Source of the DNA: Williamsia sp. 1138
Lineage (GTDB): Bacteria > Actinomycetota > Actinomycetes > Mycobacteriales > Mycobacteriaceae
Assembly: GCF_002095435.2 (NCBI RefSeq)
Contig: NZ_MJEJ02000053.1
Span: 248,001-312,000 of the forward strand
Direction of reading: 5' to 3'
DNA: 64,000 bases
Shown here: one piece after another, positions 35,639-43,934 of the stretch
Position numbering within the stretch: the first letter of the stretch is position 1
How the letters are laid out: each line of letters starts with the position of its first letter
Program-made: the position numbers and the translations under genes
The notes under the pieces: generated by a model
What the model was told of the DNA's origin: nothing
What the model saw: the letters and a program-made list of their open reading frames with translations, nothing else
Databases searched by the model: none

Positions 35639-36817
35639 TTGCCGAAAGTTGCTGAAATCCCCACCCTTTCGATCGGAATACTGGCTCACTCCGCGAAGGA
35701 GAACGAACGGCGCCTGCCCATCCATCCGCGGCACTTCGAGAAGATCAAGCCCGCACTGCGCTCTTTGATCCGCCTCGAGCACGGCTACGGCGAGCATTTC
35801 GGCGTCACCGACGACGATCTGCGGCCACTCGTGGCCGGTATCGGCACGCGCGAGGAGCTCATCGCCGAGTGCGACGTGATCCTGCTGCCGAAGGTGCAGG
35901 CCGAAGACCTCCTCGAAATGCGCGTGGGCCAGACCATTTGGGGCTGGCCGCACTGCGTTCAGGACACAGAGCTGACCCAGATCGCCATCGACCGGCGCCA
36001 GACTCTCATCGCCTTCGAGGCCATGAACCACTGGACCGACGAGGGCGGATTCGCGCTCCACGTGTTCCACAAGAACAATGAGCTCGCCGGATACTGTTCG
36101 GTGCTGCACGCCCTCGAGTTGGCAGGCAAGACCGGAGATTACGGCCGCCGGTTGCGGGCCACCGTCATCGGATTCGGTGCCACCGCGCGCGGCGCGGTGA
36201 CCGCGCTCAACGCACACGGGGTAGACGATGTGCACGTGCTGACGAACCGCGACGTGGCAGCGGTCGGTTCACCCATCCACTCGACGCAGATCGTGCAACT
36301 CGAGTACGGCGATCCGCGTGACCCGCACAGCATGTGGGCCGAGACACCGTCGGGGCGACTCCCGGTCGCCGAGTTCCTGGCGGGTAACGACATCATCGTG
36401 AACTGCGTTCTGCAGAACACCGATACGCCCCTGACATTCCTCGACGAGACGGACCTGCCGGCGTTCCCAGCGGGAACCCTGATCATCGATGTCTCGTGCG
36501 ACGAAGGCATGGGCTTCAGCTGGGCCCTGCCGACGACGTTCGAAGAGCCGGCGTTCACCGTGGGCAAGGGTGTGCTCTACTACGCGGTCGATCACAGTCC
36601 CTCGTACCTGTGGGACTCGGCGACGTGGGAGATCAGCGAGGCCCTGCTGCCGCATCTGCCGTCGGTTCTGGGCGGTCCGGACCAGTGGGATCAGACGCCG
36701 ACGATCTTGCGAGCGATCGAGATCCGGGAGGGTGTGGTCCAGAACCCGAGCATCCTGTCGTTCCAGGACCGATCCGTGGAGTTCCCTCACTCGATGGCGG
36801 TACCGGCCCCGACCTGA
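35639..36817 (+). CDS. N5-(carboxyethyl)ornithine synthase / alanine dehydrogenase-like enzyme
   Basis: It has 392 residues from the TTG at 35639, the only plausible start after the upstream stop. The N-terminal AlaDH/PNT half has LSIGILAHSAKENERRLPIH and VILLPKVQAEDL, the NAD-binding half has the Rossmann motif VIGFGATARGAVTAL and later VNCVLQNTDTPLTFL, IIDVSCDEGMGFSW and the YYAVDHSPSYLWDSATWEIS block typical of carboxyethylornithine synthases. Such enzymes reductively couple pyruvate to the ornithine side chain. The exact substrate is not certain. It is out of the mycobacterial xthA-GNAT gene order and looks like inserted material. Confidence 0.75.
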   Translation: MPKVAEIPTLSIGILAHSAKENERRLPIHPRHFEKIKPALRSLIRLEHGYGEHFGVTDDDLRPLVAGIGTREELIAECDVILLPKVQAEDLLEMRVGQTIWGWPHCVQDTELTQIAIDRRQTLIAFEAMNHWTDEGGFALHVFHKNNELAGYCSVLHALELAGKTGDYGRRLRATVIGFGATARGAVTALNAHGVDDVHVLTNRDVAAVGSPIHSTQIVQLEYGDPRDPHSMWAETPSGRLPVAEFLAGNDIIVNCVLQNTDTPLTFLDETDLPAFPAGTLIIDVSCDEGMGFSWALPTTFEEPAFTVGKGVLYYAVDHSPSYLWDSATWEISEALLPHLPSVLGGPDQWDQTPTILRAIEIREGVVQNPSILSFQDRSVEFPHSMAVPAPT

Positions 36818-36857
36818 CCCACCAACGTTTGCGCCATCCGTCGAGAATTCGGGTGTT

Positions 36858-36876
36858 TGGCGCGAATACGGGTGGA
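36858..36876 (+). repeat. Short repeat upstream of the ethanolamine operon
   Basis: TGGCGCGAATACGGGTGGA, in the same orientation and nearly identical to TGGCGCGAATTTCGGGTGGA at 40573-40592 just after eutC. A related GAATTCGGGTG lies at 36845-36855. Confidence 0.5.
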
Positions 36877-36953
36877 TTGTCGAACAAAAAGTACGAAACA
36901 CGTAGGAAAAGTCGATATAACACGACGGTTTCAGTTGCTGGCTATCGTTGCGT

Positions 36954-38354
36954 ATGACTGAAACCGCTGCCTCCAGCGAGTACTTGGAGAAACGACAACT
37001 CCGCAAAGGCACCGCCGGCTGGGTGTTGCTCGCCGGACTCGGTGTGAGTTATGTGATCTCGGGCGATTACGCAGGCTGGAACGCGGGACTGCTCGAAGGT
37101 GGCTTCGGTGGTCTGCTCATCGCCGCGATCATCATCGCGGCGATGTATCTGGCGATGGTCCTGGGTATGGCGGAGATGTCGTCGGCCCTGCCGGCCGCGG
37201 GCGGCGGTTACACGTTCGCCCGACGAGCACTCGGTCCGTGGGGTGGTTTTGCCACCGGAACGGCCATTCTCATCGAGTACGCGATCGCCCCGGCCGCCAT
37301 CGCGACCTTCATCGGCGGCTATGTCGAATCGCTCGATCTGTTCGGGATATCCGATGGCTGGTGGGTGTACCTCGCCGTCTACATCATCTTCATCGGCATC
37401 CACCTCGTCGGCGCCGGCGAAGCGCTGAAGGCCATGTTCGTCATCACCGCCATCGCCCTCGTCGGTCTGGTGATCTTCGGCATCGCGGCGATCAGCCATT
37501 TCGACGCCTCGTTGCTCACCGATATCGCACCCGATCCTGATGCTGCGGGTTCGTCGGACTTCCTGCCGTTCGGCTACCTCGGCGTCTGGTCGGCCATCCC
37601 GTTCGCCATCTGGTTCTTCCTCGCCATCGAGGGTGTACCGCTGGCGGCCGAGGAAGCAGAAAATCCAGAGAAGAACGTGCCGCGCGGCATCATCGCGGCC
37701 ATGGGCGTCCTGTTGCTCACCGGTGCGCTGGTGCTGTTCATGGCGACCGGCGCACTCGGTGCGCAGGGCGTCGGCGAATCGGTGAACCCGCTGGTAGACG
37801 CCATCGACGGCACGGCAGCCACCGTCGTCAACTACGTCGGCCTGGCCGGATTGATCGCGAGCTTCTTCTCCATCATGTACGCGTACTCGCGCCAACTGTT
37901 CGCGCTGTCGCGGGCCGGGTACCTGCCGCGTGCGCTGTCGGTGACCAACAGCCGCAAGGCGCCGACCTGGGCCTTGATCATCCCGGGCATCATCGGGTTC
38001 GCGCTGACGTTCACCGGCGAAGGCGCAATCCTGCTGAACATGGCGGTCTTCGGCGCGGCATTGAGCTATGTGCTCATGATGGTCAGCCACATCGTGCTGC
38101 GGGTTCGCGAACCCGACATGCATCGCCCGTACCGGACGCCGGGCGGCATCGCGACCACCGGTTTCGCCCTGGTCATCGCGATCATCTCGGTCATCGCCAC
38201 CTTCCTCGTCGACACCACTGCAGCTCTCTGGTGTCTGGTCGCGTTTGTGGCCTTCATGGCGTACTTCGGCCTCTACAGTCGTAAGCACCTGGTCGCGAAC
38301 TCGCCGGACGAAGAGTTCGCGATGCTCGCCGCAGCCGAAAGCGATGTGGGATGA
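36954..38354 (+). CDS. Ethanolamine permease (APC superfamily)
   Basis: It has 466 residues from the ATG at 36954, with about 12 hydrophobic segments. Family features include LRKGTAGWVLLAGLGVSYVI, SGDYAGWNAGLLEGGFGGL, EMSSALPAAGGGYTFARRALG and FFLAIEGVPLAAEEAENPEK, all typical of the Eat/EutP ethanolamine transporter. It leads an apparent operon, 7 bases before eutB, with eutC after. The 130-base upstream gap is locally AT-rich (AAAAAGTACGAAACACG) and should hold the promoter. Confidence 0.87.
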   Translation: MTETAASSEYLEKRQLRKGTAGWVLLAGLGVSYVISGDYAGWNAGLLEGGFGGLLIAAIIIAAMYLAMVLGMAEMSSALPAAGGGYTFARRALGPWGGFATGTAILIEYAIAPAAIATFIGGYVESLDLFGISDGWWVYLAVYIIFIGIHLVGAGEALKAMFVITAIALVGLVIFGIAAISHFDASLLTDIAPDPDAAGSSDFLPFGYLGVWSAIPFAIWFFLAIEGVPLAAEEAENPEKNVPRGIIAAMGVLLLTGALVLFMATGALGAQGVGESVNPLVDAIDGTAATVVNYVGLAGLIASFFSIMYAYSRQLFALSRAGYLPRALSVTNSRKAPTWALIIPGIIGFALTFTGEGAILLNMAVFGAALSYVLMMVSHIVLRVREPDMHRPYRTPGGIATTGFALVIAIISVIATFLVDTTAALWCLVAFVAFMAYFGLYSRKHLVANSPDEEFAMLAAAESDVG

Positions 38355-38361
38355 ACCGACC

Positions 38362-39783
38362 ATGAGTCGTTACCAGCACACCCTGGCCGGAACCACCTAC
38401 GTCTTCGACGGGCTCGTCGAGCTGATGGCGAAAGCGACACCCGCCCGCAGTGGAGATGAGTTGGCAGGCTGCGCGGCCGAGTCCGACACCGAGCGAGCCG
38501 CGGCGCAGTGGGCGCTGGCGGATGTGCCGCTGACGGTGTTCTTGAATGAAGCAGTGGTTCCGTACGAGACCGACGAGATCACCCGGCTGATCATGGACAC
38601 CCATGACACGCACGCCTTTTCGCCGGTCAAGTCGATGACGGTCGGTGGTTTGCGGGACTGGCTTCTCGAGGTGGCGTCAGGCCCGGCGGACGTCGCTGCG
38701 GCGACATTCGCGGCGGTCTCGCGTGGCTTGACGCCCGAGATGGTGGCCGCGGTCTGCAAGCTGATGCGTAATCAGGATCTGATCGCGGTGTCGCGGGCGG
38801 TGAGCGTGGTGTCGGCGTTTCGGACGACGATCGGGCTACCGGGGACACTCACCACCCGGCTGCAACCGAACCATCCGACCGATGACCCGACCGGGATCGC
38901 TGCCGCGACACTCGATGGATTGTTGCTCGGTTGCGGTGATGCGGTGATCGGGATCAACCCGGCGACCGACTCGCCACATGCGACCTCGGAACTGCTGCAT
39001 CTGCTCGACGACATCCGGCAGCGATACGAGATCCCGGTGCAGTCGTGTGTGCTCTCGCATGTGACGACGACGATCGGGTTGATCGAGGCGGGTGCCCCCG
39101 TGGATCTGGTGTTCCAGTCGATTGCCGGGACCGAGGGTGCGAACAAGGGCTTCGGGGTCGACATGGCTGTCCTCCGGGAGGGCAACGAGGCGGGGAAGTC
39201 GCTGCAACGCGGCACGGTCGGCAACAACGTCATGTACCTCGAGACCGGTCAGGGTTCGGCGTTGTCCGCCGGTGCCCACTTCGGCACCGGCGACAAACCG
39301 GTGGACCAGCACACCCTCGAGACCCGGGCGTATGCCGTTGCGCGTGAACTGGATCCGTTGCTCATCAACACTGTTGTCGGGTTCATCGGGCCGGAGTACC
39401 TGTACGACGGCAAGCAGATTCTGCGTGCCGGGCTCGAAGACCACTTCTGCGGCAAGCTGCTCGGTCTGCCGATGGGCGTCGACGTCTGCTACACCAACCA
39501 CGCCGAGGCCGACCAGGACGACATGGACAACTTGCTGACCCTGCTCGGCGTCGCCGGGGTGCCGTTCGTGATCACCGTTCCTGGCGCCGACGACGTGATG
39601 CTCGGCTATCAGAGCCTGTCCTTTCACGACGCGCTGTATGCCCGTCGCACACTGGGTTTGAAGCCGGCGCCGGAGTTCGAGGCGTGGCTCGACCGGGTGG
39701 GGATGCTCGGTGCCGACGGCCGGGTCCTGGATCTGCAACCTGAAGCGTCTCCGCTTCGGGCCCTCACCGGGCCGGTGGCCTGA
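38362..39783 (+). CDS. eutB: Ethanolamine ammonia-lyase large subunit
   Basis: It has 473 residues, the usual EutB length. With EutC and adenosylcobalamin it converts ethanolamine to acetaldehyde and ammonia. Typical blocks are FLNEAVVPYETDEITRLIMD, LMRNQDLIAVSRAVSVVSAFR, TRLQPNHPTDDP, SIAGTEGANKGFGVDM, YLETGQGSALSAGAHFG and CYTNHAEADQDDMDNLLTLL. It lies between permease and eutC, overlapping eutC by one base. Neither microcompartment shell genes nor a reactivase (eutA) is nearby, so this is a minimal catabolic set. Confidence 0.95.
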   Translation: MSRYQHTLAGTTYVFDGLVELMAKATPARSGDELAGCAAESDTERAAAQWALADVPLTVFLNEAVVPYETDEITRLIMDTHDTHAFSPVKSMTVGGLRDWLLEVASGPADVAAATFAAVSRGLTPEMVAAVCKLMRNQDLIAVSRAVSVVSAFRTTIGLPGTLTTRLQPNHPTDDPTGIAAATLDGLLLGCGDAVIGINPATDSPHATSELLHLLDDIRQRYEIPVQSCVLSHVTTTIGLIEAGAPVDLVFQSIAGTEGANKGFGVDMAVLREGNEAGKSLQRGTVGNNVMYLETGQGSALSAGAHFGTGDKPVDQHTLETRAYAVARELDPLLINTVVGFIGPEYLYDGKQILRAGLEDHFCGKLLGLPMGVDVCYTNHAEADQDDMDNLLTLLGVAGVPFVITVPGADDVMLGYQSLSFHDALYARRTLGLKPAPEFEAWLDRVGMLGADGRVLDLQPEASPLRALTGPVA

Positions 39784-40514
39784 TGAGTGAATTGTGGGAT
39801 GCCCTGCGGCTGCGAACCGCAGCACGAATCGGCTTGGGACGCACCGGGGATTCGTTACCGACCACCCGGGTTCTGGAGTTCGCCGCTGCCCATGCTGCGG
39901 CGCGCGATGCGGTGCATCAGCCTCTTGACGCCGAAGCGCTCGCCGCAGACGTGGCGAAGTTGGAGCTGGGGTCGCCGATCGTCGTGACGAGCCAAGCCTC
40001 CGACCGCAGCGAGTATCTGCGCAGACCCGATCTGGGCCGGACCCCGGCCGATCTGGGTGAGCTCTCCGAGGTCGACGCCGATGTGGGTTTTGTTCTCGCC
40101 GACGGGCTCTCGCCCATTGCGTTGGCCGAACATGCGACCGGGTTGCTATCGGCCCTCAAAGACGTGCTGGCGCACAAGTATTCGATCGCACCACCGGTGA
40201 TAGCCACGCAGGCCCGGGTCGCGCTCGGTGACCACATCGGAGCCGCGCAGAAGGTCGGCACGTTGATCGTGATCATCGGGGAGCGCCCGGGTCTGTCGGT
40301 CGCCGACAGCGTGGGTATCTATCTCACACACCTGCCGCGCCCAGGGCGTGCTGATTCGGAACGTAACTGCATCTCCAACATCCATCCACCCGGCGGGCTC
40401 GGCTACGCCGACGCCGCCCGGGTGTGCGCTGCCCTCATCGAAGGTGCGCGCCAGTTGGGGCGCAGCGGAGTCGATCTCAAAGACAACAGCCGCGCCATCA
40501 CCGACCATGCTTGA
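39783..40514 (+). CDS. eutC: Ethanolamine ammonia-lyase small subunit
   Basis: It has 243 residues and forms the cobalamin-binding enzyme with EutB. Features are ARIGLGRTGDSLPTTRVLEFAAAHAAARDAVH, DADVGFVLADGLSPIALAEHA, LIVIIGERPGLSVADSVGIYLTH and DSERNCISNIHPPGGLGYADAA, diagnostic for EutC. The ATG overlaps the eutB stop (TGATG). About 80 bases with short inverted GCGCCA/TGGCGC elements follow before the convergent gene at 40594. Confidence 0.95.
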   Translation: MSELWDALRLRTAARIGLGRTGDSLPTTRVLEFAAAHAAARDAVHQPLDAEALAADVAKLELGSPIVVTSQASDRSEYLRRPDLGRTPADLGELSEVDADVGFVLADGLSPIALAEHATGLLSALKDVLAHKYSIAPPVIATQARVALGDHIGAAQKVGTLIVIIGERPGLSVADSVGIYLTHLPRPGRADSERNCISNIHPPGGLGYADAARVCAALIEGARQLGRSGVDLKDNSRAITDHA

Positions 40515-40572
40515 GAATACGCGCCACGTCCCTGCGTCCGCGCCAGGTGCAACTGACGCGAATGCGCGCAGG

Positions 40573-40592
40573 TGGCGCGAATTTCGGGTGGA
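40573..40592 (+). repeat. Short repeat downstream of eutC
   Basis: TGGCGCGAATTTCGGGTGGA, the partner of the copy at 36858-36876; together they bracket the ethanolamine operon. GCGCCA in inverse orientation at 40521-40526 could pair with it as a terminator stem. Confidence 0.5.
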
Positions 40593-40593
40593 C

Positions 40594-41154
40594 CTAGAGC
40601 CCCGGGCCCTCGGCGCGCAAGGTGTCGACGTCGTCCATCGCTGAGCGCAGTTTGCTCAGCCACTCTTCGGTGTGTTCGCCGACGAGCTTGACCGACCAGG
40701 CCAGCGCATCGGCGCGTGAGCGGGCGACGCCGGCGTCGACGAGGGTGTCGAGTACCTGGCGTTCGGGCTGCCGTAGCCGGGTCATGACCGGAACGGCGAT
40801 GTGGGTGAACAAGATTCGCTGACCGCCTACGCGGACGCCCCAGGAGACCTTACGTGCGTACCGAGCCTGCGCTTCGTCGGCGATGGTCATGCGTTCGCTG
40901 CGGGTGTCTTCGCGGAAGCGCGACGCGCGACCTTCTGCGGCCGCCGATGCCGTGCTCTCCTCGGACTCCGGCGCAGTCAGGGTGCCGATGACCGTGATCT
41001 CGTCGCGGTCGACGGTGACCTCGGCTGTGCCCTCGAACCAGTCGTCGGGCAGGCGTCCGGCGAACCAGCCGGACGCATCGGATGCGTCGGGTAGTTCTGC
41101 CTGCTGCCAGCCGCCGCGCCGTCCGCCGCCGGGTCCGCGTGATGTGTTCTTCAT
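40594..41154 (-). CDS. Conserved hypothetical protein, possible DNA-binding C terminus
   Basis: It has 186 residues. A basic Gly/Arg start (SRGPGGGRRGGW) leads to a small beta-rich part (WFEGTAEVTVDRDEITVIGTL), a charged linker, a segment RYARKVSWGVRVGG, and a helical C terminus with LVDAGVARSRADALAWSVKLV and HTEEWLSKLRSAM. The SRADALAW stretch looks like the second half of a ribbon-helix-helix motif, but I do not recognise the family well enough to name it. Upstream lies a tandem TGATTACA repeat that could be its operator. Function unknown. Confidence 0.7.
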   Translation of the reverse strand: MKNTSRGPGGGRRGGWQQAELPDASDASGWFAGRLPDDWFEGTAEVTVDRDEITVIGTLTAPESEESTASAAAEGRASRFREDTRSERMTIADEAQARYARKVSWGVRVGGQRILFTHIAVPVMTRLRQPERQVLDTLVDAGVARSRADALAWSVKLVGEHTEEWLSKLRSAMDDVDTLRAEGPGL

Positions 41155-41172
41155 GGTGACTCCTTCTCGTAG

Positions 41173-41188
41173 TGATTACATGATTACA
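41173..41188. promoter_or_regulatory. Tandem 8-bp repeat, possible operator
   Basis: TGATTACA occurs twice without a gap, 19 bases upstream of the start at 41154 (TGTAATCA repeated on that strand). The flanks TAGTGA (41170-41175) and TCACTA (41205-41210) form a wider dyad. Tandem short sites of this kind suit ribbon-helix-helix repressors. Confidence 0.45.
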
Positions 41189-41269
41189 CCGTTGCAATGA
41201 TTCGTCACTAGAGTTCGCTGTGGGCGGAGCCCCGGCCTCGTGGCTCCAGCCGTCACCTAGGGTGAAAAG

Positions 41270-41698
41270 GTGGCCACTACCTGGGACAACTGCACCGGAG
41301 GTCTGCTGCGTCTGCCGTCGGGGCGGACTGTGCGTGGTCGAGGATTACGTGATGGATCGCCGGCTGGACCCACCCCTGATTTCGGGCTGTACCTCCTCGG
41401 TAAAGAACCGCCGACTGTGGAATGGGACAGCCGTTGGGTGAGGTGGCGGGATTTCTGGCTGCCGGCCGATCGAGCCGACGCGGCCGACGCCTTTCGGGAG
41501 GTGTGGACGCGGGCGCAGACTCAGCGGGTGGAGGTGGCGTGTGGTGGCGGCAAGGGCCGAACCGGAACAGCGCTCGCCTGCCTCGCGGTGATGGATGGGG
41601 TGCCTGCGGGTGAGGCTGTGGCCTACGTCCGGGCTCACTATTCGCCGAAGGCCGTCGAGATGCCGTGGCAGCGCCGCTACGTCGAACGGTTCACGTAA
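41270..41698 (+). CDS. Protein-tyrosine-phosphatase-like protein (CX5R)
   Basis: It has 142 residues. VEVACGGGKGRTGTALACLAVM contains the phosphatase P-loop CX5R (CGGGKGR followed by Thr) ahead of a helix, as in dual-specificity phosphatases. A possible general-acid Asp lies in PADRADAADAF. The C terminus VRAHYSPKAVEMPWQRRYVERF resembles that of small bacterial PTP-like proteins. It starts at a GTG; AAAGG lies directly before. The substrate is unknown. It is convergent with the GNAT gene across a 44-bp palindrome. Confidence 0.72.
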   Translation: MATTWDNCTGGLLRLPSGRTVRGRGLRDGSPAGPTPDFGLYLLGKEPPTVEWDSRWVRWRDFWLPADRADAADAFREVWTRAQTQRVEVACGGGKGRTGTALACLAVMDGVPAGEAVAYVRAHYSPKAVEMPWQRRYVERFT

Positions 41699-41707
41699 AA
41701 GCACATC

Positions 41708-41751
41708 GTTGAGTCATATGCACACGTTGCAACGTGTGCATATGACTCAAC
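41708..41751. terminator. Perfect 44-bp palindrome between convergent genes
   Basis: GTTGAGTCATATGCACACGT (first 20 bases of the left arm) through 41729 is exactly mirrored from 41730 to 41751, 22 bp per arm with no spacer. It lies 9 bases after one stop codon and 16 before the other, so a bidirectional terminator is the simplest reading. It is AT-richer than the surroundings. Confidence 0.65.
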
Positions 41752-41767
41752 CGTGTGCATCTGTGGG

Positions 41768-42727
41768 TCAGGGGTACTCGACGTACCCGTAGCTGTGATG
41801 GAGGCCGAAACCCATGCGTCGGTACCACTCTCGCGCGTGGGTGTTGCCGGTCTCCACCTGTAGATAGGTCTGCGCGGCACCTTGGTCGGCGCCCCAGCGC
41901 TCCAGCGCCGACGTGACGGCGCGACCCAGCCCTTCACCGCGGCGATCCGGTGCGGTCCACAACGCTGAAAGACCCAGCCAGACGTCGTTGCCGAGTCCGG
42001 TCGTGACGGCGCCACGTCCGATCGCCAGCAGCGAACCATCGATGTCGCGGACGGTCGCGAAACCAAGTCGGCCGTCGTCGACGGCGCAGACAACGGCTCC
42101 GGCAACCGAGTGGTCGGCACCTCCGCGCTGACCGACGTACGCGGCGACCCACTCGGCCGACGCCGTCTCGTCGATCGTCACCTCGGCGCCCATGTTCGAC
42201 GCGGCCGCCCCGACCGGTGCCACGAGGACGTCGACGTCGATCACATAGTCGGCGGGGGAGACGTGCGACCCGGGCAGCAGCCGGGTGACCGCTGCGATTC
42301 TCATCGGAAGATCCCGAACCCGGTACCACTCGCGCAGCCGGTCCATGGTCTGCGAATCGAGTCGCGCGCCCATCTCCAACGGCACCGCTGAGTTCGCCCG
42401 GCGAGTGAATCCGCCACCCGCGCGAGCCAGCCAGCCGTCGATCATCTCCGATTCGACCCCGGGCCACCCGCGTGCGGCAGCGACCTCGAGTGACCTGATC
42501 CCCGAGTTGCGTACCGGTTTGTCGGAGAGCACCTTCACTGCGACGACGAGTTCTGCGGGCACGACGACGCGTTCGTCGCCGCGAAGAATCACCAGGTCAG
42601 GAGTGTCGCCGTCGAGCACGCCGGTGACGTCGCTCAGCGTCGCCGAGGGGTCGCCGCGCCAGTCGGCGGGTGCTCCGGGCCCTTTGCGGAACCGGACCAC
42701 CACCCGATCACCCCGTGACGGAGTCAC
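41768..42727 (-). CDS. GNAT-family N-acetyltransferase (Rv0428c-like)
   Basis: It has 319 residues. The N-terminal 75 are a beta-rich SH3-like part (RGDRVVVRFRKGPG, TPDLVILRGDERVVV), followed by WPGVESEMIDGWLARAGGGFTRR and a C-terminal GNAT domain with LSALWTAPDRRGEGLGRAVTSAL and QVETGNTHAREWYRRMGF. The layout and the def gene upstream match mycobacterial Rv0428c, of unknown substrate. It starts at a GTG at 42727, inside a 13-bp dyad (GTGACTCCGTCAC) that also occurs at the def stop. Confidence 0.85.
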   Translation of the reverse strand: MTPSRGDRVVVRFRKGPGAPADWRGDPSATLSDVTGVLDGDTPDLVILRGDERVVVPAELVVAVKVLSDKPVRNSGIRSLEVAAARGWPGVESEMIDGWLARAGGGFTRRANSAVPLEMGARLDSQTMDRLREWYRVRDLPMRIAAVTRLLPGSHVSPADYVIDVDVLVAPVGAAASNMGAEVTIDETASAEWVAAYVGQRGGADHSVAGAVVCAVDDGRLGFATVRDIDGSLLAIGRGAVTTGLGNDVWLGLSALWTAPDRRGEGLGRAVTSALERWGADQGAAQTYLQVETGNTHAREWYRRMGFGLHHSYGYVEYP

Positions 42728-42774
42728 TTCGAATGTTTCCGCACGGGGTCACTCGTCATCCGTGACGGAGTCAC
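42713..42774. repeat. Duplicated GTGACTCCGTCACGG element at the def-GNAT junction
   Basis: On the minus strand GTGACTCCGTCACGG occurs at 42774-42760, carrying the def stop codon, and again at 42727-42713, where its first GTG is the GNAT start. Each copy is a dyad GTGAC-TCC-GTCAC. The two are 47 bases apart, start to start. Confidence 0.6.
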
Positions 42775-43382
42775 TCTTCATCATCATCGTGACCGAAGGG
42801 GTCTTCGTCCTCACCTGGGAGCCACGTCAGGCCGGGCACGCCCCAGCCGTTGCGTTTGATGGCCTTCTTCGCGGCGCGGGCGTTGCGGCCCATGAGTACG
42901 TCCACGTACAAGAAACCGTCGAGGTGCCCTGTCTCGTGCTGCAGCATCCGGGCGAAGAAGTCTTTGCCCTCGATCTCGACCTTGTCGCCGTTGCGGTCGA
43001 CGCCGGTGACCTTCGCCCAGTCGGCGCGGCCGGTCGGGAACTGTTCACCCGGCACCGACAGGCAGCCTTCGTCGTTGTCGTCGGGGTCGGGCATCGTCTC
43101 CGGGATCTCGGAGGTCTCCAGCACCGGGTTGATGACCTCGCCGCGACGACGCGCTCCGCCGCGGCCGTTGCCTTCTGGGCAGTCGTAGACGAAGAATCGG
43201 CGGCCGACACCGACCTGGTTCGCGGCCAGTCCGACGCCGTTGGCGGCGTCCATGGTTTCGTACATGTCGTCGAGGAGCGCCACCACGTCGGCGGGGGGCT
43301 TGCCGGCCTCGTCCAGTGCGACGGATTCAGTGGGATTGTGCAGCACCGGATCACCGACGATGCGGATGGGAAGAATTGCCAT
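42771..43382 (-). CDS. def: Peptide deformylase
   Basis: Removes the formyl group from nascent proteins. It has 203 residues from the ATG at 43382 ([15 protein letters not shown]); a start at 43403 would add seven non-conserved residues. All three metal-site motifs are intact: [19 protein letters not shown] and the zinc motif QHETGHLDG (HExxH). It carries the short insert ([12 protein letters not shown]) and acidic tail ([13 protein letters not shown]) seen in mycobacterial enzymes. Orthologue of Rv0429c by motif and neighbours. Confidence 0.95.
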   Translation of the reverse strand: MAILPIRIVGDPVLHNPTESVALDEAGKPPADVVALLDDMYETMDAANGVGLAANQVGVGRRFFVYDCPEGNGRGGARRRGEVINPVLETSEIPETMPDPDDNDEGCLSVPGEQFPTGRADWAKVTGVDRNGDKVEIEGKDFFARMLQHETGHLDGFLYVDVLMGRNARAAKKAIKRNGWGVPGLTWLPGEDEDPFGHDDDEE

Positions 43383-43534
43383 GAGGGTCAGATTACTCGG
43401 CAAGCCATCGCGCGAATTCCTTTGGCGGCGTGGTTAGATGTACTGCGAACCACACTGTTGTAATTCACGCCGTTGATATCGACAAGCGACGTGTGGCGAT
43501 GGGGTGGAGTAGGACCGATTCTCAAGGGAGCGAG

Positions 43535-43885
43535 ATGGACGGCGCAACCGCGCGAGACCAGAAGCAATCCGGGCAGGCGGACAACGCGAACCACGACCAC
43601 GCAGAGCTCGGTCCAGGCGAGGTTGGGGCCGACGGGTTGACCCGGCGTGAGCATGACATCTTGGCCTTCGAGCGGCAATGGTGGAAGTACGCCGGGGCGA
43701 AAGAAGAAGCAATCAAGGAACTGTTCGGTCTGTCTGCGACGCGGTACTACCAGGTTCTCAATGCTCTGGTCGATCGTCCCGAATCGCTCGCGGCCGATCC
43801 GATGCTCGTGAAGCGCCTCCGTCGTCTGCGGGCCAGCAGGCAGAAGGCCCGGGCTGCCCGGCGTCTCGGATTCGACGTCACCTGA
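43535..43885 (+). CDS. DUF3263 protein (Rv0430-like)
   Basis: It has 116 residues from the ATG at 43535, with GGGAG about 6 bases upstream. The conserved core ILAFERQWWKYAGAKEEAIKELF, LSATRYYQVLNALVDRPE and ADPMLVKRLRRLR is helix-turn-helix-like and basic at the C terminus, so DNA binding is possible. It diverges from def; the 150-base gap at 43383-43534 must hold both promoters. Function unknown in mycobacteria. Confidence 0.88.
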   Translation: MDGATARDQKQSGQADNANHDHAELGPGEVGADGLTRREHDILAFERQWWKYAGAKEEAIKELFGLSATRYYQVLNALVDRPESLAADPMLVKRLRRLRASRQKARAARRLGFDVT

Positions 43886-43934
43886 CCAGTCCGGGAATTG
43901 TCGTGCGGTCGTCATGTTTCGTAAGGTGGGCGCA

